Numbered from the stretch's first letter, positions 1-9,150 are shown. The stretch: DNA of 64,000 nt from Paenibacillus sp. FSL H7-0331 (GCF_001956045.1 NZ_MRTH01000006.1:302530-366529), one strand, 5' to 3'. Notes: a model not told the origin generated them from the letters alone. Numbers and translations are program-made.

Positions 1-407
1 TTCAGCAGCACACGATAGCCTTGGAACCTCTGATCCTCTTCTTTGAAAATATGCAGCACGGGCAGTTGTTCAATATACGTATAGCTTTCCTGTATCCGGT
101 TGTGAGAGACCAGCTTTTTGATCAGATCAAGCAGAAGGTGCTTATAGATGATCTTGTCCTCCACTTGACGAATATGCTCCCAGATCGATTCAACCGGGGT
201 GTCCATTTCTTCGAATAGCTGGATCAATCGACTTTTCCATTTCAAAGAGCTCTCATATTCATTTGTGCTAATGGTTGAACGTTCCTCTTGGGGAAATATG
301 TTTTCATACAGGACTTGCAATCGTGCAGTTGTTGCTTGAGGTCCATCCGGATGTGGTGTGTAGCATAGTTGTATGGCTTCCAGACAGCCGGCTATTGAAT
401 GGTTCAT
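1..407 (-). CDS. Partial uncharacterised helical protein, N-terminal part
   Basis: The minus strand stays open from an ATG at 407 to the left edge of the window, so about 135 N-terminal residues are visible and the C-terminus is missing. An AAGGAG site lies 11 bases upstream of this ATG; an in-frame ATG at 416 is only 2 bases from that site and is less likely. The translation is hydrophilic, predicted to be mainly helical, and rich in Leu, Glu, Gln and Lys. It has no signal peptide or membrane segment. It could be a helical-repeat or regulator-associated domain, but I do not recognise a family. Confidence 0.55.
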   Translation of the reverse strand, partial: MNHSIAGCLEAIQLCYTPHPDGPQATTARLQVLYENIFPQEERSTISTNEYESSLKWKSRLIQLFEEMDTPVESIWEHIRQVEDKIIYKHLLLDLIKKLVSHNRIQESYTYIEQLPVLHIFKEEDQRFQGYRVLL

Positions 408-524
408 AGATAACATAGCTCCTTTTCAACCCGAATTGTCCATTTCTATTTCTATGGTAACATTTCAGCTATTTATTATCTATTTCTTCCAGAAGCAGGC
501 TAGGAGAGACAGACTTATGGCTTG

Positions 525-533
525 TGATATAAT
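525..533 (+). promoter_or_regulatory. Extended -10 promoter element for the DUF1697 gene
   Basis: TGATATAAT matches an extended -10 box (TGnTATAAT) and lies 26 bases before the ATG at 560. No convincing -35 box is visible, which is tolerated by extended -10 promoters of the housekeeping sigma factor. Confidence 0.4.
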
Positions 534-559
534 GGAAAAAAAGAATCGAGGTGTATCGT

Positions 560-1120
560 ATGCCTGCATATATCGCACTACTCCGCGGGATCAATGTGAG
601 CGGACAAAAGCTGATCAAAATGGTTGAGCTGAAGCAGATGTTTGAACAAATGGGTTTTGGTCGGGTTCAAACCTATATCCAAAGTGGTAACGTCCTCTTC
701 GAATCAGAAGATTCTAAGGCGGCACTCAGAACAAGGATTGAGCAGCGGATTCAGGAGGTGTTTGGCTTTGACGTCACGGTTGTGATCAGGACGGTGGAAC
801 AATTGGAGTACATAACTAACCATTGTCCATTCGAGGCAGACCCAACGTCTGCAGTAGAGAAGGTCTATATCGCACTACTCGCAGAGGAGCCGTCTGAGGT
901 TAACATAGCGAAGCTGCTGCTCTGTACAAGTGAAATCGATGAGTTCCAGCTCTCCAGCTCTAAGCTTGAAGTATACATATTATGTCGGCAAAGCATTCGC
1001 AAATCGGTATTTACGAATAACTTTTTGGAAAAAAAGCTGGGGGTGGCAGCTACCACTCGTAATTGGCAAACGATGAGCAAGCTTACCGTTCTGGGAAAAG
1101 CTCTGACCACAGAAAGCTGA
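560..1120 (+). CDS. DUF1697 family protein
   Basis: A 186-residue cytosolic protein. The start MPAYIALLRGINVSGQKLIK and the following TYIQSGNVLF block are the hallmarks of the DUF1697 family, whose biochemical role is unknown. The length is usual for the family. The ATG at 560 is preferred over an upstream GTG at 551 because a GAGGTG Shine-Dalgarno site sits 6 bases before it. The gene stands alone: its left neighbour is divergent and the next gene begins 124 bases downstream. Confidence 0.85.
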   Translation: MPAYIALLRGINVSGQKLIKMVELKQMFEQMGFGRVQTYIQSGNVLFESEDSKAALRTRIEQRIQEVFGFDVTVVIRTVEQLEYITNHCPFEADPTSAVEKVYIALLAEEPSEVNIAKLLLCTSEIDEFQLSSSKLEVYILCRQSIRKSVFTNNFLEKKLGVAATTRNWQTMSKLTVLGKALTTES

Positions 1121-1244
1121 TAAGCTGTGCAGCTGTTTAAAGATCAGCAGGAAGAGGTAATAAATTATGATTATGGAACTAGCTGGATAATCGACTTGCG
1201 ATCTACAAACGGATTTGCCAACGAAAACGATAGAAAGAGGCGAA

Positions 1245-1643
1245 ATGATGGGATTTAAACCATATTCGTATTTGATTTTTTTATTATCCGACACTAGCTG
1301 GGATAGGAGTGCCTTCGCGGAGCGTCTGAAATTGAAATTTAGCGCCCCTAACATACGGATTGAAGCGACCGATCAAGTGACGATTATGACAATTGACAGC
1401 TGGAGCTTCCGTATTTATTACAACCAGGATCCGTCCGTCGTGGAGGAGTCAGCAGAGATCGCTCAAGAGTATGCAGTCGATCACGTAGACCAGGAACGTA
1501 TTGCCGCATGCAGCAGAAGACTTGAAACCAGTGGGGATGCCGATCCTGATATGGATTATTTTAACGATGTGATGATTTTTCTGGAATGGGTCGAGAAGGA
1601 ATATCAGGTGGCTGTGTATGACGGTCAGGAAGGTTTTTTGTAG
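1245..1643 (+). CDS. Uncharacterised 132-residue protein
   Basis: An acidic soluble protein beginning MMGFKPYSYLIF, with many Asp and Glu residues toward the C-terminus and no signal peptide or membrane segment. The paired ATGs at 1245 and 1248 both follow an AGAGG site (4 and 7 bases), so either may be used. It lies 29 bases upstream of another unknown gene in the same direction and is probably co-transcribed with it. Small acidic proteins in tandem can be immunity proteins, but no toxin is visible here, so no function is assigned. Confidence 0.6.
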   Translation: MMGFKPYSYLIFLLSDTSWDRSAFAERLKLKFSAPNIRIEATDQVTIMTIDSWSFRIYYNQDPSVVEESAEIAQEYAVDHVDQERIAACSRRLETSGDADPDMDYFNDVMIFLEWVEKEYQVAVYDGQEGFL

Positions 1644-1672
1644 ATAGTCGAGTTGATAGGGGGAAAGCTTGG

Positions 1673-2329
1673 ATGATAGAGCAACGAGAAGAATTGGGAG
1701 AACCGTCTGTTTTGAAAAAAAGACTGCTTGCCTTGGCGGCACTGGACATCATTGTATGTGCTGAAGAATGGCTGCGGTATCATAGCTTTGCTGCGAATTG
1801 GGCTGAAGAGCTCTCGCTAGCCAAAGTAGACAATGGCTCGGGTGATCATCTATATATCGTATTCGGGTCACAGGGGGTTATTTTGAAAGGCTTTGATCAT
1901 GAATCCGCACTCAGTCCCCACGCTGGTGACGTCTATGAGGTTTGGCCAGGTATATATGATCAAGTACCGGATTCGCTGATGGCTTATCTGCAAGATCCAG
2001 CCTTGGAGCATGATGTGGTTACCTTTTGTATATGGCGAGCAAGTAACGAAGGCCAGTGGCAGCAGGGAGAGGTCCAAATTCCGCAAGGAGCTGATGATGG
2101 CTCGCGCTGGCTGTTGGGGACGATTAGTAAATCACCAGAGGATTATGTTGAATGGGCGGAAGGCTACTATGACCTTTCGTTGGATATGGAGACGGTTAAA
2201 CAGATTTTTGCAGGTGCTCTAATTACAGCAGATATGATCCAATTACTTTATCCGGATAGGGATGTTGAACAGGCTCTAATGGAGTTAAATACTTTAGGTA
2301 TACATAAAAAAATGACATCACAAGAATAG
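1673..2329 (+). CDS. Uncharacterised 218-residue protein with a GFDHESALSP motif
   Basis: Second gene of a two-gene unit. The translation has a compact central block with GVILKGFDHESALSP followed by an acidic Trp/Pro-rich stretch (EVWPGIYDQVPDSL) and WRASNEGQW. The pattern suggests a conserved globular domain, but I cannot name the family. No signal peptide or membrane segment is seen. The ATG at 1673 follows a GGGGGAAAG site. A stem-loop terminator at 2370-2415 closes the unit. Confidence 0.65.
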   Translation: MIEQREELGEPSVLKKRLLALAALDIIVCAEEWLRYHSFAANWAEELSLAKVDNGSGDHLYIVFGSQGVILKGFDHESALSPHAGDVYEVWPGIYDQVPDSLMAYLQDPALEHDVVTFCIWRASNEGQWQQGEVQIPQGADDGSRWLLGTISKSPEDYVEWAEGYYDLSLDMETVKQIFAGALITADMIQLLYPDRDVEQALMELNTLGIHKKMTSQE

Positions 2330-2369
2330 AAATTCAGAATAAGGATCAAATTCTTTCAAAAAGGGTAAT

Positions 2370-2415
2370 GATAGGTGAAGAGGCTGTACATACTGCTTCT
2401 GAACCTATCTTTTTT
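2370..2415 (+). terminator. Rho-independent terminator
   Basis: GATAGGT and ACCTATC arms with an imperfect inner stem (AAGAGGC/GCTTCTG) are followed by a run of six T at 2410-2415. It ends the unit at 1245-2329, just before the lipoprotein gene at 2436. Confidence 0.7.
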
Positions 2416-2435
2416 ATGTGAAAGGACTGACAAGC

Positions 2436-3785
2436 ATGAAACGAAAAGGAACCTGCAAATATACAATACCTCTTATGCTATTGACCCTGGCGATGGCCAC
2501 GGGCTGTGGCTCCAATGCGAATTCAAGTAGCAGCAGTGCTTCGATGACCGTTCCGTCCATAGCGAGCGGGGAGCAGACAAGCGGTACAGGCTCTGCTAAT
2601 AATTCTGGCTCGTCCGGCGCGTCGACTCCGTCCAATGATAGCACAAGCACGGGAGCTGGCTCTCCATCAACAGGGGGAGCGAAGCCAGCCGAGCAGCAAA
2701 TTCAAACAATGCTGACAGATATGCATCTGCTCGGGGATAAGCTTGGGTATGCTTGGGGAGTGACGGCTAAGGAATTCAGGCTGTACCGTACAGAGGATGG
2801 GGGAGTGAAATGGACGGCTGCTTCCCCAACCCCGGACGGACACTCCTTCCAAGCGTCACCACAAGACAATGCAGGTGTGTTTGTACTGGATCGCGATCAT
2901 CTCTGGGTGTTTCAGCCTGGTGACAATGAAGGCAAGTCCCAACTGCTCCGCACGAAGGATGCGGGTAAGACATGGGAAACGGCAGAGCTGCCCAGTATGG
3001 CAAGAGCGATAGGATTATATTTTATCGACCAAAGTCATGGCTGGCTGCTGAGCTCATCAGATGCGGCCATGGGCAAATCCGAGAAATCTTTGTATGTGAC
3101 CGAAGATGGAGGTGTGAGTTGGAAGCTGATTATGGAGAACACTGGCTACCTGCCAACAGATAATCCGACTCCTCAGGCGATTCCGCAAAGTGGACATTCA
3201 CGCGGGATGAGCTTCAGGGACGCCATGAATGGATTTGTTCCGTTAGAAACGATAGACGGTAAGCCGGAGCTGTATGGTACGCGTGACGGCGGTCATACAT
3301 GGAGTGCAATCCCATTACAGACACCGGCAGCAACGAATGAAATCTATTATTCGATTGCCGCGGCGCCGCAATTTTGGGGATCCGATCGGATGAAGGGATG
3401 GTTTCCGGTCACTGTAAGAGGGAAGGATACCCAATATTTTGACGGTTTCTTCACTACGGATGGCGGGCAAACCTGGACATACACAGCATTAAATACAGTG
3501 CCTGCTGATCTGGCGAGTACGAGCTATGATATTACCTTTGTCAACGATAAAGAAGGCTGGTATTTAAAGGATGGAAGCTTCAGCCATACCGTGGACGAAG
3601 GCACTACCTGGAAAAAGCTTGCTGCTGATCCTGTTCTGTCAGAAGCATTCAAAGCATTCCCTTATACACTTAGAATGGAATTTACCGAGGGTGGGACCGG
3701 TTGGCTGCTGCTGAGGAATGAAGCCTCGACTGGCTCAAGATTACTGCAAACGAAAGACGGCGGCACCACCTGGCAGCTGCTGTAA
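2436..3785 (+). CDS. Lipoprotein with Asp-box (BNR/Ycf48-like) beta-propeller
   Basis: A 449-residue predicted surface lipoprotein. It has a Lys-rich start, a hydrophobic segment and the lipobox AMATGC with Cys24 as the lipidation site, then a low-complexity Ser/Gly/Thr linker to about residue 85. The rest carries repeated Asp-box motifs: TEDGGVKW, TKDAGKTW, TEDGGVSW, TRDGGHTW, TTDGGQTW, TVDEGTTW and TKDGGTTW. These mark a BNR/sialidase-type or Ycf48/YCF48-like beta-propeller. No sialidase Arg triad can be assigned, so a binding or scaffolding role is more likely than hydrolysis. The ATG at 2436 follows an AAAGGA site; an in-frame GTG at 2418 lacks one. It is monocistronic, with terminators on both sides. 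Confidence 0.85.
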   Translation: MKRKGTCKYTIPLMLLTLAMATGCGSNANSSSSSASMTVPSIASGEQTSGTGSANNSGSSGASTPSNDSTSTGAGSPSTGGAKPAEQQIQTMLTDMHLLGDKLGYAWGVTAKEFRLYRTEDGGVKWTAASPTPDGHSFQASPQDNAGVFVLDRDHLWVFQPGDNEGKSQLLRTKDAGKTWETAELPSMARAIGLYFIDQSHGWLLSSSDAAMGKSEKSLYVTEDGGVSWKLIMENTGYLPTDNPTPQAIPQSGHSRGMSFRDAMNGFVPLETIDGKPELYGTRDGGHTWSAIPLQTPAATNEIYYSIAAAPQFWGSDRMKGWFPVTVRGKDTQYFDGFFTTDGGQTWTYTALNTVPADLASTSYDITFVNDKEGWYLKDGSFSHTVDEGTTWKKLAADPVLSEAFKAFPYTLRMEFTEGGTGWLLLRNEASTGSRLLQTKDGGTTWQLL

Positions 3786-3794
3786 CATATCCAT

Positions 3795-3826
3795 GGAGGT
3801 TGGCCAGCGATGGTCAGCCTCTTTTT
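3795..3826 (+). terminator. Rho-independent terminator
   Basis: The stem GAGGTTGGCC/GGTCAGCCTC with a six-base loop is followed by TTTTT at 3822-3826, directly after the lipoprotein stop codon. Confidence 0.75.
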
Positions 3827-4004
3827 CAATCCAATCCTTCTAACATATTATAATAGTAAATATTACTATTTATACGGATATAAGTCTTAGAAGATATGTA
3901 TCTCGTAATAAAAGTAATATAATGGTATTTTTGGTTTAATCATGAAACTGAAATATTGGAAACACGTAATACGTATTATCTCAAGAGAAAAGGAGAAAGC
4001 AATA

Positions 4005-4175
4005 ATGGGGACGCTTCTTGGTGGAATCCTTCTTCTGACGATTGCTGTTATCCTCGTATGGATTATTTTATCACCGTTCTATGGGAGCTTAGGTAAAAAG
4101 GTGAATGAAAAGATTACCAAGATCAAAAACCGGGAGGGCGAAAAAGATGCAGACGGAGAGAAAGATAACGAATAA
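4005..4175 (+). CDS. Small single-pass membrane protein
   Basis: A 56-residue protein with one hydrophobic segment (about residues 2-24) and a strongly charged Lys/Glu/Asp tail. The ATG at 4005 has an AGGAG site 9 bases upstream; an earlier ATG at 3942 has none. Its 3' end overlaps the start of the SPFH-domain gene by 29 bases, so the two are probably translationally coupled. It may be a membrane partner of the SPFH protein, but this rests only on position. Confidence 0.7.
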   Translation: MGTLLGGILLLTIAVILVWIILSPFYGSLGKKVNEKITKIKNREGEKDADGEKDNE

Positions 4176-5016
4176 AAATTTTAGAACAGGTGGAATTATT
4201 GTTGGTGCTATCATTTTATTAAGCGCAGTAATTACTCCATTATTTATTACGACAATAGAGGCAGGCCATGCAGGTGTTGTGTATAATCGGAATGGTGGAT
4301 TAGAGGATCAAACATTAGGGCAAGGCTGGCATATGGTCTCACCATTTAAACGAATTACTGAATACCCGATTGCAACGGAAACGGTTGAATACCGGGAAGT
4401 GAAAGTCGGAACTAGTGACGGCAAACCGATAGTGACTACATTCTCATATAATTATCACATTGATTTAGAGCATTTACCTAATATTTTCAATAAATTTAGA
4501 GGTCAGAAGGCAGATGTTATCGAAGAAGCCTTCCTTCGCCAAAGGCTTACTGAAGTAGCCAAAAATGTAACTACCAAATATTCCGTGCTTGAAGTACTGG
4601 GCGAAAAAAGTCAGGAAATTTCACTTGCCATTCAAAAGAGCTTTTCAGACGATGTCAAAGATACCGGGTTTATTATTGAGTCCGTTACATTCCAGCCTCC
4701 TGCCCCTGATGAAAATACCGCCAAAGCGATCCAGGCCAAAGTCGATGCACAGCAAAAGCTTGAGCAAGAGAAGGTGGAGCTTGAGAAATCCAAGGTTATC
4801 GCGGACAGACAACGTATTGAGGCGCAAGGTGTAGCTGACAAGGCACGTATTGAAGCAGAAGGTGTATCTAAAGCCAATGAGCTGCTGCGTCAATCCATGA
4901 CCAAAGAATTGGTGGAATATGAGTGGATTAAAAAGTGGGATGGAAAAGTTCCGACGGTAAATGGTGATGGGGTAGGAGTTATTATGAATATGCCAGGTCT
5001 AGGACAAACACGATGA
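4147..5016 (+). CDS. SPFH/Band 7 (prohibitin-like) membrane protein
   Basis: A 289-residue protein. One N-terminal membrane segment (about residues 11-35) is followed by EAGHAGVVYNRNGG and GWHMVSPFKRI, typical of the Band 7/SPFH domain of prohibitin-like proteins. A charged coiled coil follows (about residues 195-260, repeated Glu/Lys/Ala/Gln including VADKARIEAEGVSKANELL). These proteins form membrane-associated oligomers and organise membrane microdomains or proteases. The ATG at 4147 has a GGGAGG site and overlaps the small membrane protein gene, which points to co-expression. The exact role here is unknown. Confidence 0.85.
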   Translation: MQTERKITNKNFRTGGIIVGAIILLSAVITPLFITTIEAGHAGVVYNRNGGLEDQTLGQGWHMVSPFKRITEYPIATETVEYREVKVGTSDGKPIVTTFSYNYHIDLEHLPNIFNKFRGQKADVIEEAFLRQRLTEVAKNVTTKYSVLEVLGEKSQEISLAIQKSFSDDVKDTGFIIESVTFQPPAPDENTAKAIQAKVDAQQKLEQEKVELEKSKVIADRQRIEAQGVADKARIEAEGVSKANELLRQSMTKELVEYEWIKKWDGKVPTVNGDGVGVIMNMPGLGQTR

Positions 5017-5053
5017 AATCTTAAAAGCCAAAGAGGCTGTCCCATACTGATAT

Positions 5054-5076
5054 GCTCCCTGCGAGGGGAGCTTTTT
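5054..5076 (+). terminator. Rho-independent terminator
   Basis: GCTCCC-TGCGA-GGGGAGC followed by TTTTT. It lies 38 bases after the SPFH gene and ends that unit. Confidence 0.75.
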
Positions 5077-5229
5077 CATGTCTGAAATCAATATCGTGCG
5101 ACAGAGAAATTGGCTATCAGGGGAATTCTTAAAAGGGAGAAACTGCATGCACAAGATGAACATGCTACACTAAAGGAAAAGCACAGAGAAGGTATTGACA
5201 TGTTCTGACACATTGAACATTATATATGC

Positions 5230-6381
5230 TCATATTCGAAATTGATATTTTCCGGAGTTATTGATACGCAATTGGACATCCACGGAATTTAGTGAATCTC
5301 TGTATAAAGGAAACGACTCCTTTCCAAAAAAATGTTTCCAATGAGCAGGATCCTCCAATAATAATCCATAACCGAGTTGATAGATATCTGCTTTGAGGCC
5401 TATCCCTTCCTTATAAGTATCATAGATTTCCTTCTTAATCTGTTTTATCGCTAGTTCCTTAAGCTGTTTTTCGCTAATGGATTGCGCCAACTCATTTAAA
5501 GTTCCTGAGAGTTTGACCTGAACTTGAAAGGTAAGTTTACCTTCTTGAATGTGGTGTTCAATCTTAACCTTCGGTTTACGTATCACGATGGTTGCAATGA
5601 TTTTATTTTCATTGTCGGTGATGGAAACAGGTGTACGAATTGTTTTTGGATTAACCCATCGAAGACCGCTCAATTTCTCTTTAGTTAATTTTCCCCGTAT
5701 ATTCCCATGATCAATGATCATGCAGCCATCGATTTCCAACAGTTCATGATTTTTAAGATTTTCCTTCCATGTTTCTTTATTAATTGAAAGTGAAGGTAAT
5801 AAGGTCGTTCTACCTAGTTCATTATAATTAGCGATAAACCGATGAAATTGAATAGGAGTGATATGAGAACTTTGCTTGTAAGTTTCCATAGGTGCGTTAA
5901 GAATCGAAGAGATCGGTGATTCATTGAAGAAAGGCGTAACACTTAATAGTTTATCCATCTGATCCTGCGTAGTATAAACCCATTTCGTGTAACGTATTTC
6001 ATGGTATCTATTCGTTAAATCAAACACAACCTCAGGACCTTGTTTAAGTACCGCTTCGCTATAGATGATAGAGCTAATATGTGCGAAGAACATATGTTGT
6101 TGGGAGGTATGGTAGAGTTTGTCTATCGCATCATTAATGGAAATGCCACTCGTCCTACTGACCCAAACGCTCGCTTTTTGGCTTGGCTTGCCGCCTTCTT
6201 GCTTCGCCACGCTCGTGAAATCCAACATTACAGCGTAAACCACATATTCCCCCTTCACATAATCGATACCTAAAGTCTTCACATAGTTAATGTCTTGTAC
6301 TTCTTTTGCATCCCAACATCCTGTTAATGTCCATAGGATTGCTATCATAACAATAGTTTGAAAAACTCGTGTTCGCTTCAT
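5230..6381 (-). CDS. Ger(x)C family spore germination lipoprotein (C subunit, operon 1)
   Basis: A 383-residue lipoprotein with the signal MKRTRVFQTIVMIAILWTLT and lipobox LTGC (Cys22), followed by WDAKEVQDINYVKTLGID, the conserved opening of GerAC/GerBC-type C subunits. The C subunit of a GerA-type germinant receptor sits on the outer face of the spore inner membrane beside subunits A and B. The ATG at 6381 overlaps the A-subunit stop by 4 bases (ATGA), so the start is fixed by translational coupling; longer in-frame starts would run far into the A gene. It is the last gene of a B-A-C operon. Confidence 0.92.
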   Translation of the reverse strand: MKRTRVFQTIVMIAILWTLTGCWDAKEVQDINYVKTLGIDYVKGEYVVYAVMLDFTSVAKQEGGKPSQKASVWVSRTSGISINDAIDKLYHTSQQHMFFAHISSIIYSEAVLKQGPEVVFDLTNRYHEIRYTKWVYTTQDQMDKLLSVTPFFNESPISSILNAPMETYKQSSHITPIQFHRFIANYNELGRTTLLPSLSINKETWKENLKNHELLEIDGCMIIDHGNIRGKLTKEKLSGLRWVNPKTIRTPVSITDNENKIIATIVIRKPKVKIEHHIQEGKLTFQVQVKLSGTLNELAQSISEKQLKELAIKQIKKEIYDTYKEGIGLKADIYQLGYGLLLEDPAHWKHFFGKESFPLYRDSLNSVDVQLRINNSGKYQFRI

Positions 6382-7811
6382 AGCTTTTTGTGTCCTGTTC
6401 TTGTTGAGTCTTGTGTGTTTAAGGTTGCAGGGCGCCTCCATATCCGCCTCCATGATGTCGAGAATACACCTCTCCAAAAATCTCGCATGGAAAACGGTGA
6501 CAAAGGAGACAAGTAAGCGAGTCCAAAAGACTTCAATGTCGTCAAATGTAAGATCACGTAAATGCCAGATAAAATAAATCCATACATGCCCAACAGGGAG
6601 GAGATGCAAAAGATTAAGAAACGAAGATAACTGACAGCTCCCGCAAGCGCTTGATTGGATAGCGTGGATGTTGCCACCGATGTGAGAGCGGCTACGACAA
6701 TTAAAGATGGCGAGATTAAGGCAGCGCGAATAGCTGCATCACCAATGACAATACCGCCTACCACAGCCAGCGTTTGACCGACTGCCCGCGGCAACCTCAT
6801 GCCGGCCTCACGAAATAATTCCAATATACACATCATGAGAAACAATTCCATCCCAGCAGGTAAAGGAAGCCCGATGCGGGTTTGAGTGATAGTCGCTAAT
6901 AGAGGAAAAGGGAGTTGATCTTGATTAAATACGGTTAAGGAAATCCAAAATCCTGGTAATAACAAGGAAATGAGTATACCGATGATTCTTAACATGCTAC
7001 CTACTCCTGCAATCCAAGCTGGAAAGTGAGCGTCCTCCGCACTTTTTAGTAAGAGAAATAAATTCACCGGAGCGACAATAACCGTTGGCATTCCCTCTAT
7101 AACGAGAACAAATCGCCCGCGTGATAAGCAATCGACGACGAAATCTGGGCGTCCGGAGTTAAGGACTAAAGGGAAAATGGTGAACTGTGGCTCCTTAATA
7201 TACTCTTCAAGCTGGCCACCGCTAACCAAAGAATCCACGTCAATTTTATCTAAACGGGTTCGAATGCCCTCAATAAATGCAGGGTTAATTACATCATGCA
7301 GATAAAGAAGTCCGACCTTTGTCGCACTGCGTTTACCTATAGTATATTGTTTCAAAACGAGTGATTCCGTACGAAGACGATTCCGGATGAGGGCTAGATT
7401 CATCCCGAAATCTTCGACAAAGCCATCTCGTGGTCCTCGTATAGAAACGTCTAATGATGATTCTTCAGGAGTACGCTTAGGTACATTTGCTAAATTAACA
7501 GTAAATATAATATTTTCCATTTCTGAAAAGAGAAACAATTGTCCCGAGAAAATAGCTTTTGATACATCCGCTGCAGTGACAGGTTGCAAATAGGGTTCCA
7601 TTTTCAATGGAATACTCGAGAATAAATGAATCGATGTGATCTTATCAAGAACAGGCATAAGAATTTTATTGATTTGTTGGAGATCGCAGAGGTTCTCGCA
7701 ATACATGATCAGGACCGACGAGAGATCATTCGCAAGAAAATGCCGACTGATTACGACGTCTGGGCACTGATTGAACCATTCTCTGAGTTTTGACTCGTTC
7801 CAATCGTTCAT
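6378..7811 (-). CDS. GerA family spore germination protein (A subunit, operon 1)
   Basis: A 477-residue A subunit of a GerA-type nutrient germinant receptor. The soluble N-terminal half contains the conserved block IRGPRDGFVEDFGMNLALIR and the following TKVGLLYLHDVINP region. The C-terminal half has several membrane segments with LFREAGMRLPRAVGQTL and VVGGIVIGDAAI, typical of GerAA/SpoVAF. The complex sits in the spore inner membrane and triggers ion release and germination when a nutrient binds. It overlaps its neighbours by 4 bases on each side, so the three genes are a tightly coupled operon. The nutrient cannot be predicted from sequence. Confidence 0.93.
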   Translation of the reverse strand: MNDWNESKLREWFNQCPDVVISRHFLANDLSSVLIMYCENLCDLQQINKILMPVLDKITSIHLFSSIPLKMEPYLQPVTAADVSKAIFSGQLFLFSEMENIIFTVNLANVPKRTPEESSLDVSIRGPRDGFVEDFGMNLALIRNRLRTESLVLKQYTIGKRSATKVGLLYLHDVINPAFIEGIRTRLDKIDVDSLVSGGQLEEYIKEPQFTIFPLVLNSGRPDFVVDCLSRGRFVLVIEGMPTVIVAPVNLFLLLKSAEDAHFPAWIAGVGSMLRIIGILISLLLPGFWISLTVFNQDQLPFPLLATITQTRIGLPLPAGMELFLMMCILELFREAGMRLPRAVGQTLAVVGGIVIGDAAIRAALISPSLIVVAALTSVATSTLSNQALAGAVSYLRFLIFCISSLLGMYGFILSGIYVILHLTTLKSFGLAYLSPLSPFSMRDFWRGVFSTSWRRIWRRPATLNTQDSTRTGHKKL

Positions 7812-8893
7812 ACCCTCGCGCCTACTTTCTTTTTAATAGTCCATGAAAGTATCCAAACGATAATGGAAACCCCAATCAAGACAAACACATTTATAGGTAG
7901 ACAATAGGTTGTCAGAAAATAAATAAAAGCTGAATCCGATAATGGGATTAAGGTAAAAACACACATAGCACTCGCCGAGATCATTAACAAGTTCGTCTTA
8001 TGTACATTCATTAATTTAGAAAGAACATCGGCAATTAACCATAACGACAACGAAATGCGCACAAATGCCCCTGCAAGCCACTGGTAAATGGAGAGAAAAT
8101 CCAAATGCTCGATAAATCGACTAACTTGGACGAGTCTCCATTGTTCAAATGCTGGATATCGTTGTTTGGCCGCTTCGACCGTTCCAAATTCGGCGATTGA
8201 ACCCATGAATGGCCCAATGGTTAGGCACGCTAAAATCAAAAGGAGGAGAATCAGCACACGATAATTTAATTTTCCTGAGATACGGTGCTGCAATAAAACA
8301 ATGAGAAACAATTCACTTAAACCGCTTGCGGCGAATATGATCCCTCTAAGGACAGGACGAAACCCGTTAAATAAAATCGGTCTTAACAGCTTGTAATCCT
8401 TATGCGGCATATTCCCTGACATTACAAAGAAACCAAAAAGAACAACAAACGGCAATAAAATACCGGATGTTAAAGCTAATGCTTTTAAGCCGGAATTAGC
8501 TGCTGTCAAGCAAAGAAAAAGTAACGTCAAAATGACGATGAAGGAAGGCGTATTGGGCAAATAGGTTATTTGTGTCCAGGTAGCCGTTTCTTTTAACGTA
8601 GTGGCTCCTATTCCATACACGACAATGAGTAAGGGAAACAGGACTACCCAAGCCCAACCTTTCAAATGGCTATAAACCCAAGTAACAAATGAAACCCCAT
8701 TCATCTTATGTATCGTATGACGAAGTAAGGGTAGCCACAACAAAAAACAGGCAAATGCCAAACAAACTGAAATCCATCCATCTTTTCCAGCGATGTTCAG
8801 TAGAATAGGAATAATCGTCACATGATTCAACAAACCTGATGAGAGCATGAAAATCATGACAAGTTGAAGCAGTGAGATGTTTTTGCTATTCAT
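7808..8893 (-). CDS. GerB family spore germination permease (B subunit, operon 1)
   Basis: A 361-residue integral membrane protein with about ten hydrophobic segments, of the amino-acid-permease-related GerAB family that forms the germinant-binding subunit. The ATG at 8893 follows AAGGAAG. It is the promoter-proximal gene, so the operon order is B-A-C rather than the A-B-C order of Bacillus subtilis gerA. A sigma-G-like promoter lies 35-64 bases upstream, consistent with expression in the developing spore. Confidence 0.92.
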   Translation of the reverse strand: MNSKNISLLQLVMIFMLSSGLLNHVTIIPILLNIAGKDGWISVCLAFACFLLWLPLLRHTIHKMNGVSFVTWVYSHLKGWAWVVLFPLLIVVYGIGATTLKETATWTQITYLPNTPSFIVILTLLFLCLTAANSGLKALALTSGILLPFVVLFGFFVMSGNMPHKDYKLLRPILFNGFRPVLRGIIFAASGLSELFLIVLLQHRISGKLNYRVLILLLLILACLTIGPFMGSIAEFGTVEAAKQRYPAFEQWRLVQVSRFIEHLDFLSIYQWLAGAFVRISLSLWLIADVLSKLMNVHKTNLLMISASAMCVFTLIPLSDSAFIYFLTTYCLPINVFVLIGVSIIVWILSWTIKKKVGARV

Positions 8894-8927
8894 TGAATGA
8901 CTTCCTTATCACAAAAAAAGATATCCA

Positions 8928-8957
8928 TATTATGTGCTATAGTGATAAAGATATGCA
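8928..8957 (-). promoter_or_regulatory. Sigma-G-type forespore promoter for germination operon 1
   Basis: On the minus strand TGCATA (8952-8957), a 17-base spacer and CATAATA (8928-8934) match the sigma-G consensus (TGMATA, then CATACTA) closely. The element lies directly upstream of the B-subunit gene. Germinant-receptor operons are known to be transcribed by sigma-G in the forespore, so site and function agree. Confidence 0.65.
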
Positions 8958-9150
8958 TGGTATAGAATCCATACGCAGTAGTTTCCTCGATCTGCTGTTC
9001 CACAAACTTCAGTTGCTCTTGAAACGCCAGTAGAAAGGTCAATAAGTATTTGCTGGAACGTGGGCAGAAAATAGGTGAAGTAGACAGTTGAAATATTGTA
9101 CACTTGTTAGTGAATCAGGTTGAGTTTTGTGATGCAGATGGGGGAATAAG

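Noticed and set aside
373..627. An 84-codon plus-strand frame before the DUF1697 gene
   Set aside because: It overlaps the DUF1697 start in another frame and crosses the divergent promoter region; there is no ribosome-binding site.
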